36,955 bases of DNA from an uncultured Collinsella sp. (GTDB lineage Bacteria > Actinomycetota > Coriobacteriia > Coriobacteriales > Coriobacteriaceae): positions 1 to 36,955 of the forward strand of contig CAUASQ010000001.1 in the NCBI GenBank assembly GCA_958431945.1. The letters run 5' to 3'. The position numbers were made by a program, and so were the translations under genes. The notes beneath the pieces were generated by a model. That model was not told the DNA's origin. It did no database searches and saw nothing but the letters and a program-made list of their open reading frames with translations. Below are positions 8,140 through 15,989 of this stretch, piece after piece. Numbering within the stretch: the stretch's first letter is position 1; every line of letters begins with the position of its first letter.

Positions 8140-8356
8140 CTAAAGCGAGAAGTACTCGCTCTCAGCGGATAAGTTCGGCCCCAACCACGGATCGCCCGTC
8201 AAGAAGAACTCCGGCCAGCGCTGAATGAACAGTGCCTGTTCACGTTTCCAGCGGCGCAGCTTTTCCTCGTTGGCCTCTTCCCTGCCGCGTGAGGTGAACT
8301 CGTAGTGGTACAGCTCGGCATAGGGCGTAAAGATGGTGCGGAAGCCCGCCTCCCCC
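8140..8356 (-). pseudogene. Glycosyltransferase 3' end, remnant 2
   Basis: Encodes FTPYAELYHYEFTSRG, EEANEEKLRRWKREQALF, WPEFFLTGDPWLGPNLS and a final SEYFSL before TAG at 8140-8142. It is closer to the intact gene at 11230-13716 than remnant 1 is. Homology runs to CCCGCCTCC at about 8355 and then switches to the gene-start remnant at 8357-8756, out of frame. Together the two look like a glycosyltransferase gene that lost its whole middle. Confidence 0.85.
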
Positions 8357-8756
8357 TGGCGCCAAATGCCTCGACCGCGAAGCTGTCCAATTCAAGATGG
8401 TCGGCATCGGTCCAGGCTCGGAAGCCTCTGAGACGCCCGACTCGTAGTACGTGACCTTGTCTATAAACAGGCTTTCCGCACTCACAGCATAAGAAGGCCC
8501 GTGCAACAAAACACAAAGGTAGGCCAGAGCAACAAGCAGGATGCAACGGCGATGATGGCCCAACAAGACAACAGGCATGAGTGCGCCGATCTACACGGCA
8601 AGCCAATAAACAGGGTTGGGAAATGCCTGGTGGCAGTGCTCATCAGCGTATTAAGATCAAATCCTAGCCCAGACTCATAACAGATCGAATCCCTGCAACA
8701 GCGGGAAAAGTCGACGTAAATCGTTTAAGTATGCGGCAAGCGGAGAGAGTGTATGG
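8357..8756 (-). pseudogene. Remnant of a gene start, probably glycosyltransferase N-terminus (copy B)
   Basis: Contains SAESLFIDKVTYYESGVS in one frame and, after a shift, WTDADHLELDSFAVEAFGA. The same peptide pattern occurs in remnant A at 3763-4020. Its right-hand part (AAACGATTT, then GTATGGGCG) also matches the sequence between remnant A and the structured repeat. Here that link is interrupted by the PBECR4-like gene. Copy B carries about 150 extra noncoding bases that copy A lacks. Confidence 0.5.
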
Positions 8757-8781
8757 GCGCTCGCACGCGTCTTTGAATCTT

Positions 8782-9390
8782 CTAATGAGCAAGAAGAGAG
8801 GGATCTAGGAGAGACCTAATAGTTCTTGGAAGCTGGGAATCATCGAACTCACCATCTTTAAACAAGAGGGAATCATATAGCTTCTTATCGTTCTGTCTCG
8901 AAAAGATATGAGTGACCAGATGCACATCGTGGGCCTTTGAAAAACAATCTTCGTCCCTTAAAGATTCAGCAATATAACAACCGCCCCTATAGTTCATGAG
9001 TAAGGAAAAGTTCAAGTCTGTTGTTCCAAACTTATAGCACTGCGATTTTGTTGATATGTCTTCGAGCATAAAGCACGCGGAGGTTGCAAAAGAGGCAAGC
9101 TGAACAATATGGTTGACTTTTCTGCGACACAGAGCGTAGGGATGGCGATTCGAAAAGTCGATCTGCGACGCAGCAAGTTTTCCTCTGGATGCCAATTTGA
9201 AAAACTGCTTAGCCGACAAATGACTATCTACGCCAGTTAAATGCTTGAAATTTTCGGCCTTATAAATAACTTCGATATACCTGTCATCGAAAACGTACAT
9301 GAATGACTTTCCGACAAGAAAACCGCGATAAAGTTTTGCTGCCTGATTAATTTCCGCAACTATCGCCTTCCGATCTTCAGCCCTACCCAT
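8782..9390 (-). CDS. PBECR4-like (phage barnase/EndoU/colicin/RelE-type) nuclease-domain protein
   Basis: A 202-residue soluble protein. After a helical start it has MYVFDDRYIEVIYKAENFKHLTGV, where the FKHLTG core (48-53) is followed by a KQFF segment, then RKVNHIVQLASF and KFGTTDLNFSLLM. This order matches the PBECR4 family, predicted RNA-cleaving toxin-like domains of phages and mobile elements. I chose the ATG at 9390. A longer TTG start at 9435 would force translation through the terminator hairpin at 9403-9426. No antitoxin is adjacent. Comparison with the copy A locus shows the gene sits on an inserted segment of about 680 bases. Family call is from motif pattern only. Confidence 0.55.
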   Translation of the reverse strand: MGRAEDRKAIVAEINQAAKLYRGFLVGKSFMYVFDDRYIEVIYKAENFKHLTGVDSHLSAKQFFKLASRGKLAASQIDFSNRHPYALCRRKVNHIVQLASFATSACFMLEDISTKSQCYKFGTTDLNFSLLMNYRGGCYIAESLRDEDCFSKAHDVHLVTHIFSRQNDKKLYDSLLFKDGEFDDSQLPRTIRSLLDPSLLAH

Positions 9391-9402
9391 ACTGCCCCAA
9401 TC

Positions 9403-9426
9403 AAAAAAGCCGGGATAACCCCGGCT
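9403..9426 (-). terminator. Rho-independent terminator between the structured repeat and the PBECR4-like gene
   Basis: On the minus strand AGCCGGG-GTTAT-CCCGGCT is followed by six T. It ends transcripts coming leftwards from the structured repeat just 13 bases before the PBECR4-like start. This could insulate the gene, or act as an attenuator if the upstream RNA can refold. Confidence 0.8.
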
Positions 9427-9437
9427 GATAATCAAAG

Positions 9438-9633
9438 AGGCGGTTTTCTGCTGGCTGTCAGCCGCGGCATCCTCACGGAAACCTAGTTGTCGCCGGAATT
9501 ATAGTCCCCGGCGCGGACTCACCTTATCTCCCCGGTGCGGGCTCGATATCCTCTCGGATATCTAATCGTCTTGGACTTTTTACCTGTCCAAGCACAGTAC
9601 AGCTTTTACGTGCCGCCACACGGAGCTTAGCTC
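9438..9633 (-). ncRNA. Structured repeat copy B, candidate small RNA or leader
   Basis: The near-identical partner of 4031-4225. On the minus strand it shows CTTGGAC-(9 nt)-GTCCAAG, GATATCC-GAGA-GGATATC, a CGCCGG/CCGGCG stem around a TATAAT-containing loop, and GGCTG-A-CAGCC. GGCGG (near 9615) and CCGCC (9438-9443) could close the element. A rho-independent terminator follows 12 bases later. I cannot match it to a known riboswitch class. RNA status and strand are inferred from structure and terminator placement; it could instead be a DNA element. Confidence 0.4.
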
Positions 9634-9758
9634 AAGATTATTATCTATAACTCAAGCCACTAAAGCAAGCTACGCACGGGCATGGTCAAATTAAATTCAA
9701 ACCTTGGTCATCAATCACATCTACCGCGGGCCGATAACGCCCGCCTCATGTGCTGCGA

Positions 9759-9764
9759 TATAAT
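9759..9764 (+). promoter_or_regulatory. Candidate -10 box of the DUF4869/ATPase-Toprim pair
   Basis: A perfect TATAAT in the block conserved with the solo copy (CTGCGATA, AATCAATCTCAC). The predicted leader is about 35 bases. No good -35 box is seen, which suggests an activator or weak basal expression. Confidence 0.45.
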
Positions 9765-9806
9765 CAATCTCACTAAATGCCAAATCAGCAAGCCGAAGGA
9801 GCTAAC

Positions 9807-10256
9807 GTGCTAACAATTCACTATGGTGATATGGAAAACGTTATCTACAACACTTCGGTTTACTTCGATAACGTCTATTCGCCCCAGTGGTTTCAAGATG
9901 CCTTTGCTCAAAGGGTCATAAAATCCATCGACAAAGGCACCGTGGTAGGCCCCAATGCAATCGATACCAAGATTCTAGGTATCATTCCTCCCGAAAAACT
10001 ATCCAGCGGCACCAAAACACTGCTGCTTATGTACTTTATGCCGGAGAACGTATATAACGCCTCAAATTGCGGTGATAATTGCGCCTACTGGATTCTGCGG
10101 ATCGCCGCGCAAAAGGATTTAGCAATCAATCTCTACCATTTAATGGATTTTGGAAACGGCAAATTCACGGCTGTCATTGCGAACACAGGCGATGTCGTTC
10201 ACACGATGTTTGACCTTGTCCCCATAGCTGGAAAATGCCTAAGGGAGAACTCCTGA
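9807..10256 (+). CDS. DUF4869-like protein, paired with the ATPase-Toprim gene
   Basis: 149 residues from the GTG at 9807, with GAAGGAG five bases upstream. The open frame extends 10 codons further, but that start lacks a binding site and the solo copy begins at the equivalent GTG. Features are as in the solo copy, with CGDNCAYWIL intact (Cys-x3-Cys), IIPPEKLSSGTKTLLLM and NLYHLMDFGNGKF. The stop shares its last base with the ATG of the next gene (TGATG), so the two are almost certainly translationally coupled and act together. By analogy with other small-protein/ATPase pairs it could be a sensor, inhibitor or antitoxin for the ATPase-Toprim protein. That is inference; the family has no known function. 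Confidence 0.85.
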   Translation: MLTIHYGDMENVIYNTSVYFDNVYSPQWFQDAFAQRVIKSIDKGTVVGPNAIDTKILGIIPPEKLSSGTKTLLLMYFMPENVYNASNCGDNCAYWILRIAAQKDLAINLYHLMDFGNGKFTAVIANTGDVVHTMFDLVPIAGKCLRENS

Positions 10257-11233
10257 TGCGCGGATCATACAAGGTAATTATTCAAAATAACCGGGTTCAG
10301 TTTAAACTGACCATCAATAGAAATCTGACCATCATCCAGGGTAACAGTGCTACAGGCAAGACAACTCTGCTTGATATGGTGGCAGCTCACGAAGAGCTTG
10401 GGGCACAAAGCGGCGTAACAGTAAGTTGCAAAGTGCCCTGTAAAACAATATCTGGAAAATATTGGCGTAGAGATCTCCAAGAGATTTCCAGCAGTATTGT
10501 TTTTATTGATGAGGGCAATACTTTTGTTCGATCAAGAGAATTTGCCCATGAAGCAAAGCGTAGCTCAAACTACTACGTAATTGTCGCCAGAGAGTCACTG
10601 CGCCAACTGCCCTATAGCGTTGATGAAATCTACGGTCTTAAGAACACCAACCGAACCACAACGAAGTATCCCGTTTACTCTCGTGTCTACACCTCTACAT
10701 ATCGTATTTACGGTGATACTGATTTTAAAGGCGAGAGGCCCGAGCTTGTCATTGTCGAGGACACAAATTCGGGCTACGAATTCTTCAGTTTGCTATGCAA
10801 AAAGAGCAGCATTAAATGCATCAGCGCGGGAGGCAAATCAAATATTTGCAACTGCATTATGGACGCACCGGAAAACGACATCCTCGTGATTGCCGACGGT
10901 GCCGCCTTTGGACCAGAAATTGCGGAAGCAGCTGCTCTATTGCGCCGAAAGAACATCAAGCTATTCCTACCGGAATCGTTTGAATGGCTCGTGTTGAAGT
11001 CGGGATTATTCAACAGCAAACACATTAAGGACATGCTGCTTAACCCCGCTGAACATATCGAAAGCTCAAAGTTCTTTAGCTGGGAGAAGTTCTTTACTGC
11101 AGAACTCATCGAATGCTCACGAGACACACGTTTTCGATATGACAAGAGCTGCTTGAACGAGGAGTACCTGAACCCCACCGCTCTTGCAGCTCTGGAGGAT
11201 ACTTTGCCGGACCTTGGCATTACTTCGCACTAA
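10256..11233 (+). CDS. P-loop ATPase fused to a Toprim-like domain
   Basis: 325 residues. The N-terminal part is a compact ATPase with Walker A GNSATGKT (29-36) after a beta-strand start, Walker B IVFIDEG (81-87, Asp85-Glu86) and an arginine-containing VIVARESL segment (108-115) where a sensor would sit. No ABC LSGGQ signature is visible. The C-terminal part has PELVIVEDTNSGYEFF (Glu168), SAGGKSNI and ILVIADGAAFGPEI (Asp214), an order like Toprim nucleases, but the second motif has a single Asp instead of DxD. ATPase plus Toprim is the plan of OLD nucleases, GajA and the PARIS proteins; this one is much smaller. The ATG overlaps the DUF4869 stop, with AAGGGAG nine bases upstream. Its stop overlaps the stop of the convergent glycosyltransferase gene. 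Nuclease activity is inferred. Confidence 0.75.
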   Translation: MRGSYKVIIQNNRVQFKLTINRNLTIIQGNSATGKTTLLDMVAAHEELGAQSGVTVSCKVPCKTISGKYWRRDLQEISSSIVFIDEGNTFVRSREFAHEAKRSSNYYVIVARESLRQLPYSVDEIYGLKNTNRTTTKYPVYSRVYTSTYRIYGDTDFKGERPELVIVEDTNSGYEFFSLLCKKSSIKCISAGGKSNICNCIMDAPENDILVIADGAAFGPEIAEAAALLRRKNIKLFLPESFEWLVLKSGLFNSKHIKDMLLNPAEHIESSKFFSWEKFFTAELIECSRDTRFRYDKSCLNEEYLNPTALAALEDTLPDLGITSH

Positions 11234-13716
11234 AACGAGAAGTACTCACTGTCGGAGGATAGGTTTGGTCCGAGCCACGGGTCGCCATCGAGGAAGAACT
11301 CAGGCCAGTGCTGCATGAACAGCGCCTGCTCACGCTTCCAGCGGCGCAGCTTTTCCTCGTTGGCCTCTTCCCTGCCGCGCGAGGTGAACTCGTAGTGGTA
11401 CAGCTCGGCATAGGGCGTAAAGATGGTGCGGTAACCCGCCTCCCACACGCGCAGGCAAAAGTCTGCGTCGTTAAAACCGACGGCGAATTCCTCGTTGTAG
11501 CCGCCGACGCGCTCAAATACGTCGCGTCGCACCATCTGGCAGGCACCCGTCACGGCGCTAAAGTTGCCCGGGCGCACGGCACGGGCAAGATAGCCCTCGC
11601 GCTTTGCCGAGAAGTCCTGGTTGGCATGGGCAAGTGCGCCACGCACGCCAACCAAAATGCCGGCATGCTGCACCAGATGATCGGCAAAGTAGAGTTTGGC
11701 GCCCACCACGCCCGCATCGGGACGCTGCAGATAGCCCATCATCTCTTCGATAAAGTCGGGGCTTATGACCTCGGTATCGTTGTTGAGCAGCAGCAGGTAG
11801 TCGCCCTTGGCGTGCTCCACGCCAAAATTGATGATCTGAGAGTAATTGAACTCGCCCGGCCAGTACACAACGCGCGCGATGCCCTTGCCTTCGGATGCTG
11901 CAGCCACGCGTTCCGGCAGGGTTTCGTAATACGCAAACGTATCCGGGGCTTCGCTGTTGTTCTCCACCAAGACGATCTCATAGTTGGCATACGTGGCCTT
12001 CTGGGCAATCGACATCACACAGGCATCGAGCGTCTCAACGTGGTCCTTGGTGGGAATCACAATGCTCACCAGCGGCGCAGGCTCCGGCAGCGCATGGCGC
12101 ATGCGGTAGACAAACGGCGTCTCGGTCTCCTCGACCGTTCCGTGAACGCCCAGCGAGTCAAAGTGGCGCTGCAGAGCCAGGCGCCCGGCCTCGATGGCAT
12201 ACGGTTTGCTGTCGGCGGATCCGTCGGCGGTCGACCCCGGATGCACGCGCCAGTGATACAACACGTGCGCAACATGCTCAAAGCGCGCACCCGCTGCAAG
12301 GCAGCGAAGCGTCAGGTCATAATCCTGGGCGCCCGCGACGTCTTCCGGCGACATGCCAATGCAATCGATAAGCGCCTTCTCCACCATCAGGAAATGCGTC
12401 ACGCAGTTATGGCTATAGAGCAGGTCGACGTTGAGCCGCGTCTTAAAGACCGGCTGGCCCCACTCCCCCGTTTTCTGGAACATGTCCTCGTCGCAGAACA
12501 GGACCTGGGGACGCTCGCCCTCGGCGGCCCTGTTCAGCGCGGCAACATAGTGGAATAATGCGTCCGGTTCCAGAATGTCGTCATGGTCCAAGAACGCGAT
12601 GTAGTCTCCAGCCGCCTGCTGAATACCAGCGTTAGTGTTGAGCACAATGCCGCCGTTGCCAGGCAGCTCAATACGACGAACCCGCTCGTCATTGGCGGCA
12701 GCCGCAAGATTGGCCACCGCATCCCATTCGGGCGAGGCGTCCATAAGCAGCAATTCCCAGTTGTCATAGCTCTGGGCTAGCACCGAGTCCAGCAGCTCGC
12801 GCAGGTAGACCCGATCAGTTTTATAGCACGGCACCACAATGCTCACGAGAGGTCTATAGGCAAAGGCCGCCGAAGCGACACGCTGGCACGCCAAATCGCC
12901 CGGCTTTGCGCGATGCTGCTCAAACCAACGTCGATAGGCTACGTCGTCCGCACGCGCGTCCTTCATGCGGTTCCAACTGTCATCGACCATGCCGTTGTAC
13001 AGGCGACCATCCATGGCGCAAAACCCGCTCTGGATCTGCTCTGTGGGATCGCTCACAATCGTGACAAAATCTCGTATATCCTGAGGCATCTCAACGCTCA
13101 GATACGTTTTATTGACGCGGCAACCGTTGCGCTGCGGCACATCGACCTGCGATTCAAACACATGCACGGTAGCATCGATGGCATTCATATGCGTATCGAA
13201 GATCTGGAGCTCAGGCGCGCACTGGGGGTCTCCCGCCCAGGTAACCTCATAACGCCACACCGCGCCGGCGTCTGCCGGCAAATAGCGAATGGCATCGATC
13301 TCGTAGCGACCGCAGCATTCGCCACGCTGCGCATCGCGGATAAGCGCACACAGCGCAGGCTTTGCTTTGTAGTTAATCTTGGATTCCAGCTTGGCCACGC
13401 GGCTATCGAGGCGAATAGAGCCCAACCTTTGGCCACCGAATGCAAAAACGGCATCCATCGACGAGCCATCCAAAAACGGAAGCACCAAGACGGCGAGCTC
13501 GCGTTCGTAATCGGAAACGGAAGGGCAAAGCGCCAGCACACGGCCATGATCGACCGGGAGTACCAGCGACGGCACACAAGAACCGCTCGTCGTCGCATGG
13601 GCAAACGCTTGAGAACCCTCCCGCTCAATAAGCGCGGCGACATCCTGACCGGCAAAACGAAGCAGCACAAACAGACGGCCCTGGCTGCGGCAAAGCGCCA
13701 AACGCTTGATACTCAT
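11230..13716 (-). CDS. Large two-domain GT2 glycosyltransferase
   Basis: 828 residues. The first 285 form a beta-rich N-terminal region without recognised catalytic motifs. A GT2 domain begins at PLVSIVVPCY (about 287) with its metal-binding DHDD near 376. A second GT2 domain begins at PLVSIVIPTKD (about 546) with NNDTE near 643 and GACQMVRRDVFERVGGYNE later, as in rhamnan or O-antigen chain transferases. The C-terminal tail (FTPYAELYHYEFTSRG onward) exists in two extra truncated copies at 6609-6808 and 8140-8356. It is the last gene of the leftward glycan operon, with its ATG directly abutting the previous stop. Two active sites suggest it adds two sugars or alternates linkages; the sugar is not deducible. 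Confidence 0.9.
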   Translation of the reverse strand: MSIKRLALCRSQGRLFVLLRFAGQDVAALIEREGSQAFAHATTSGSCVPSLVLPVDHGRVLALCPSVSDYERELAVLVLPFLDGSSMDAVFAFGGQRLGSIRLDSRVAKLESKINYKAKPALCALIRDAQRGECCGRYEIDAIRYLPADAGAVWRYEVTWAGDPQCAPELQIFDTHMNAIDATVHVFESQVDVPQRNGCRVNKTYLSVEMPQDIRDFVTIVSDPTEQIQSGFCAMDGRLYNGMVDDSWNRMKDARADDVAYRRWFEQHRAKPGDLACQRVASAAFAYRPLVSIVVPCYKTDRVYLRELLDSVLAQSYDNWELLLMDASPEWDAVANLAAAANDERVRRIELPGNGGIVLNTNAGIQQAAGDYIAFLDHDDILEPDALFHYVAALNRAAEGERPQVLFCDEDMFQKTGEWGQPVFKTRLNVDLLYSHNCVTHFLMVEKALIDCIGMSPEDVAGAQDYDLTLRCLAAGARFEHVAHVLYHWRVHPGSTADGSADSKPYAIEAGRLALQRHFDSLGVHGTVEETETPFVYRMRHALPEPAPLVSIVIPTKDHVETLDACVMSIAQKATYANYEIVLVENNSEAPDTFAYYETLPERVAAASEGKGIARVVYWPGEFNYSQIINFGVEHAKGDYLLLLNNDTEVISPDFIEEMMGYLQRPDAGVVGAKLYFADHLVQHAGILVGVRGALAHANQDFSAKREGYLARAVRPGNFSAVTGACQMVRRDVFERVGGYNEEFAVGFNDADFCLRVWEAGYRTIFTPYAELYHYEFTSRGREEANEEKLRRWKREQALFMQHWPEFFLDGDPWLGPNLSSDSEYFSF

Positions 13717-14784
13717 CTACACTTCTCGCTTTCCCAGAGCGTTCGCTGCCATGCGTTTGCAGGCACCCAGGCGCCCAAACCTCAAGACGTCGTAATCGAA
13801 CATGAGCTTTTTGCACTCACGGGCATTGGGGGCCTTGCTGGTAAGCGCCGCACGCACCATAGCAGCAACAGAAGGAGCGCATTGTGTGAGCGCAGCATCC
13901 CTGCCCACGGCAGAACCGGCAAGCGCCGTGGCAACGGCAGCAAACACCTTGCCGCAGTCCGAACCCAGTAACCTGAGCGCATCGTACAGCACCAGATCGC
14001 ACAGGAAATATGCAAGGTCATCGGCATGCTGGGCATCGAGACCGTCGCGCCGCCAGTCAGCCAGCACCGCGGAGTAAATCTTCACGTGCTCCAGCAGACG
14101 CGTCTCGTCGTCGTAGCGCATGGTGTCCATGAGCGAACCCTTGCGCGCCACGCGGTAGTCATACAGCTTGTTCGAGATAAGCGCGGTCTTATGCGAACGA
14201 CCGTACACGGCAAAATCGAAGACCTGGTCCTCGCCATACTTAACGGTTTCGTCGAACACGATCCCGTTGCCCAGCAAAAACTCACGCTTGCAGGCGGTGC
14301 GCCATGCAAAGGGGCGAGACGCTTCCTTAAACAACAGGTCAGAGCTATAGCCTTCAAACGACACATCACGCGGGCTCAGCACATAGTTAAGCCACGGATA
14401 CCCCGCCTCCAGCGGATACGGATTCGCGCCAAAGGTCAAAACGTCGCAGTCCTCGCGCTCAAAGGCATCGACGATCACGCGGCATGCATCGGGCGTAAAC
14501 CGGTCGTCGGAATCCAAAAACGCGACGATAGGCGCCGTGGACGCAGCGATGCCTGCATTACGCGCACTCGACAGGCCACCGTTCTCCTTATCGACCAGCG
14601 TAAAGCGCGCATCCTTTTCGCAATAAGCGGCCGCAATATCGCGCGAACCGTCCGGCGAGCCATCGTTGACCAGCACGCCTTCCCAATCGGGCATGTCCTG
14701 CGCAAGCAGGGAGTCCAGGCACCAAGCCAGGCACTCCTCCACGTTATAGATGGGAACGACAACGGAAATCTTGGGGGTAGCCAT
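13717..14784 (-). CDS. GT2 family glycosyltransferase
   Basis: 355 residues from the ATG at 14784, with TAGGAG nine bases upstream; an earlier GTG at 14790 sits too close to that site. It has the usual GT-A start ISVVVPIYNVEECL, VNDGSPDGS for nucleotide-sugar binding, ENGGLSSARNAGI and the metal-binding DSDD at 91-94. KYGEDQVFDF supplies the later acidic ED motif. It is cytoplasmic or membrane-associated and would add one sugar to the surface glycan. It lies 12 bases after the gene at 14797-15915 and its stop abuts the next start, so it is in the same operon. Confidence 0.9.
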   Translation of the reverse strand: MATPKISVVVPIYNVEECLAWCLDSLLAQDMPDWEGVLVNDGSPDGSRDIAAAYCEKDARFTLVDKENGGLSSARNAGIAASTAPIVAFLDSDDRFTPDACRVIVDAFEREDCDVLTFGANPYPLEAGYPWLNYVLSPRDVSFEGYSSDLLFKEASRPFAWRTACKREFLLGNGIVFDETVKYGEDQVFDFAVYGRSHKTALISNKLYDYRVARKGSLMDTMRYDDETRLLEHVKIYSAVLADWRRDGLDAQHADDLAYFLCDLVLYDALRLLGSDCGKVFAAVATALAGSAVGRDAALTQCAPSVAAMVRAALTSKAPNARECKKLMFDYDVLRFGRLGACKRMAANALGKREV

Positions 14785-14796
14785 AGTCACTCGCTC

Positions 14797-15915
14797 CTAC
14801 TGTGCGGCCGGAACGTCATCGGGGTGCGGATTATCGCCGTAGGTGCGCTGATACGTCAGCACGCGCCAGACCAGCAGGAGGCCGCCAATCTTAAAGTAAT
14901 GCTTAAACGTATTGATCTTGCCCGGCTTCTTAAAGTCAAAGCGCGAATCGATATAGGCACGAGGCGACTTGACCATCAGGCGCAAATCGGTCTCGCCGCG
15001 TGGATCAAACAGCGACAGGTCAAAGCGACCGGCATCCCAGTCGGCCTTGAGCTCGGGTGAAGCCTTCTCCCAAAACTGCCCACGCAGCTCATCGACCAGG
15101 CGCTCATCATTCCAACGGTACGTATCGACCTTCATGCGCATTAAAATGCCCTGGAGCTGAGCCTTGAGCTCGGGGCGCTCGTCCAAAAAACGTTGCATCT
15201 CGGCATATTCATCGCACACGCAAAACACCTTGTTGGGCGAATTAACGGAGCTCTTCTCGTTATCCTGGCGATAGCACAAAATGGGGTCCGTAATAAACGC
15301 GGCACGCTCGGCGCAAGCCCAAACCTTAAAGTTAAAGCCTGCGTCCTGATACGAGGCACCCGGCGTGGGAAGGAATCGAATCTGATTGTCGTTGAGGAAC
15401 TCGCGTCGATAGATAGCCGACCAAATGGAAGGTTTGCGGTAGAAGATCCCCGGGCGATCGACGGGGCGATACGCCGCGTCCGTCATATGCTTGTCAATAA
15501 TCCCAAACAGCTCACGGCGCTCGCTGGGCGTGGACCAATACAGGTAAAAGTCGCCCTTTACCACATCGGCATGCTCAGCATCGGCCTTGGCGACCAGCTT
15601 TTGGAGCGAATTCTCAAACATAAAGTCGTCGGACTCAAGGATGCCCACGTACTCACCGCGCGCCATCTCCAGGCCGCGGTTCATCGAGTCGCCGTAGCCG
15701 CTGTTGGCCTTGTCAATCATCTTGACGCGCCCATCGCGCTCCATGTACTCGCGGATGATATCCGCCGAGCTATCGGTAGAGCCGTCGTTGATGCAAATAA
15801 TCTCGATGTCCTCGAGCGTCTGCGCCACGGCGGAATCGAGGCACTCGCGCAAGTAGCGCTCCACATTGCAAATGGGGACAAGCAGCGAAACTTTAGGGGT
15901 ATCAGAGTTCTGCAA
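14797..15915 (-). CDS. GT2 family glycosyltransferase, paralogue of 17037-18140
   Basis: 372 residues. I place the start at the TTG at 15915 because AGGAGG lies six bases upstream; the frame stays open for 73 more codons without a binding site or conserved sequence. Motifs are VSLLVPICNVERYL, ICINDGSTDSS, DKANSGYGDSMN and the metal-binding ESDD. The C-terminal half has FLPTPGASYQDAGFNFKVW and YRQDNEKSSVN. The same segments occur in the gene at 17037-18140, so the two arose by duplication. A 74-base gap separates it from the upstream gene at 15990. Substrate unknown. Confidence 0.9.
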   Translation of the reverse strand: MQNSDTPKVSLLVPICNVERYLRECLDSAVAQTLEDIEIICINDGSTDSSADIIREYMERDGRVKMIDKANSGYGDSMNRGLEMARGEYVGILESDDFMFENSLQKLVAKADAEHADVVKGDFYLYWSTPSERRELFGIIDKHMTDAAYRPVDRPGIFYRKPSIWSAIYRREFLNDNQIRFLPTPGASYQDAGFNFKVWACAERAAFITDPILCYRQDNEKSSVNSPNKVFCVCDEYAEMQRFLDERPELKAQLQGILMRMKVDTYRWNDERLVDELRGQFWEKASPELKADWDAGRFDLSLFDPRGETDLRLMVKSPRAYIDSRFDFKKPGKINTFKHYFKIGGLLLVWRVLTYQRTYGDNPHPDDVPAAQ

Positions 15916-15989
15916 GAGAACCTCCTGTTGAATAGCGTGTAACAGGGTTATTTTAACAGCCGAGTTGCGGCGGGCGGCAGCGCTTGGAA

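Noticed and set aside
11308..12558. Plus-strand frame of 416 codons inside the large glycosyltransferase gene
   Set aside because: Antisense to a gene with two clear GT2 domains; no start signal or motif.
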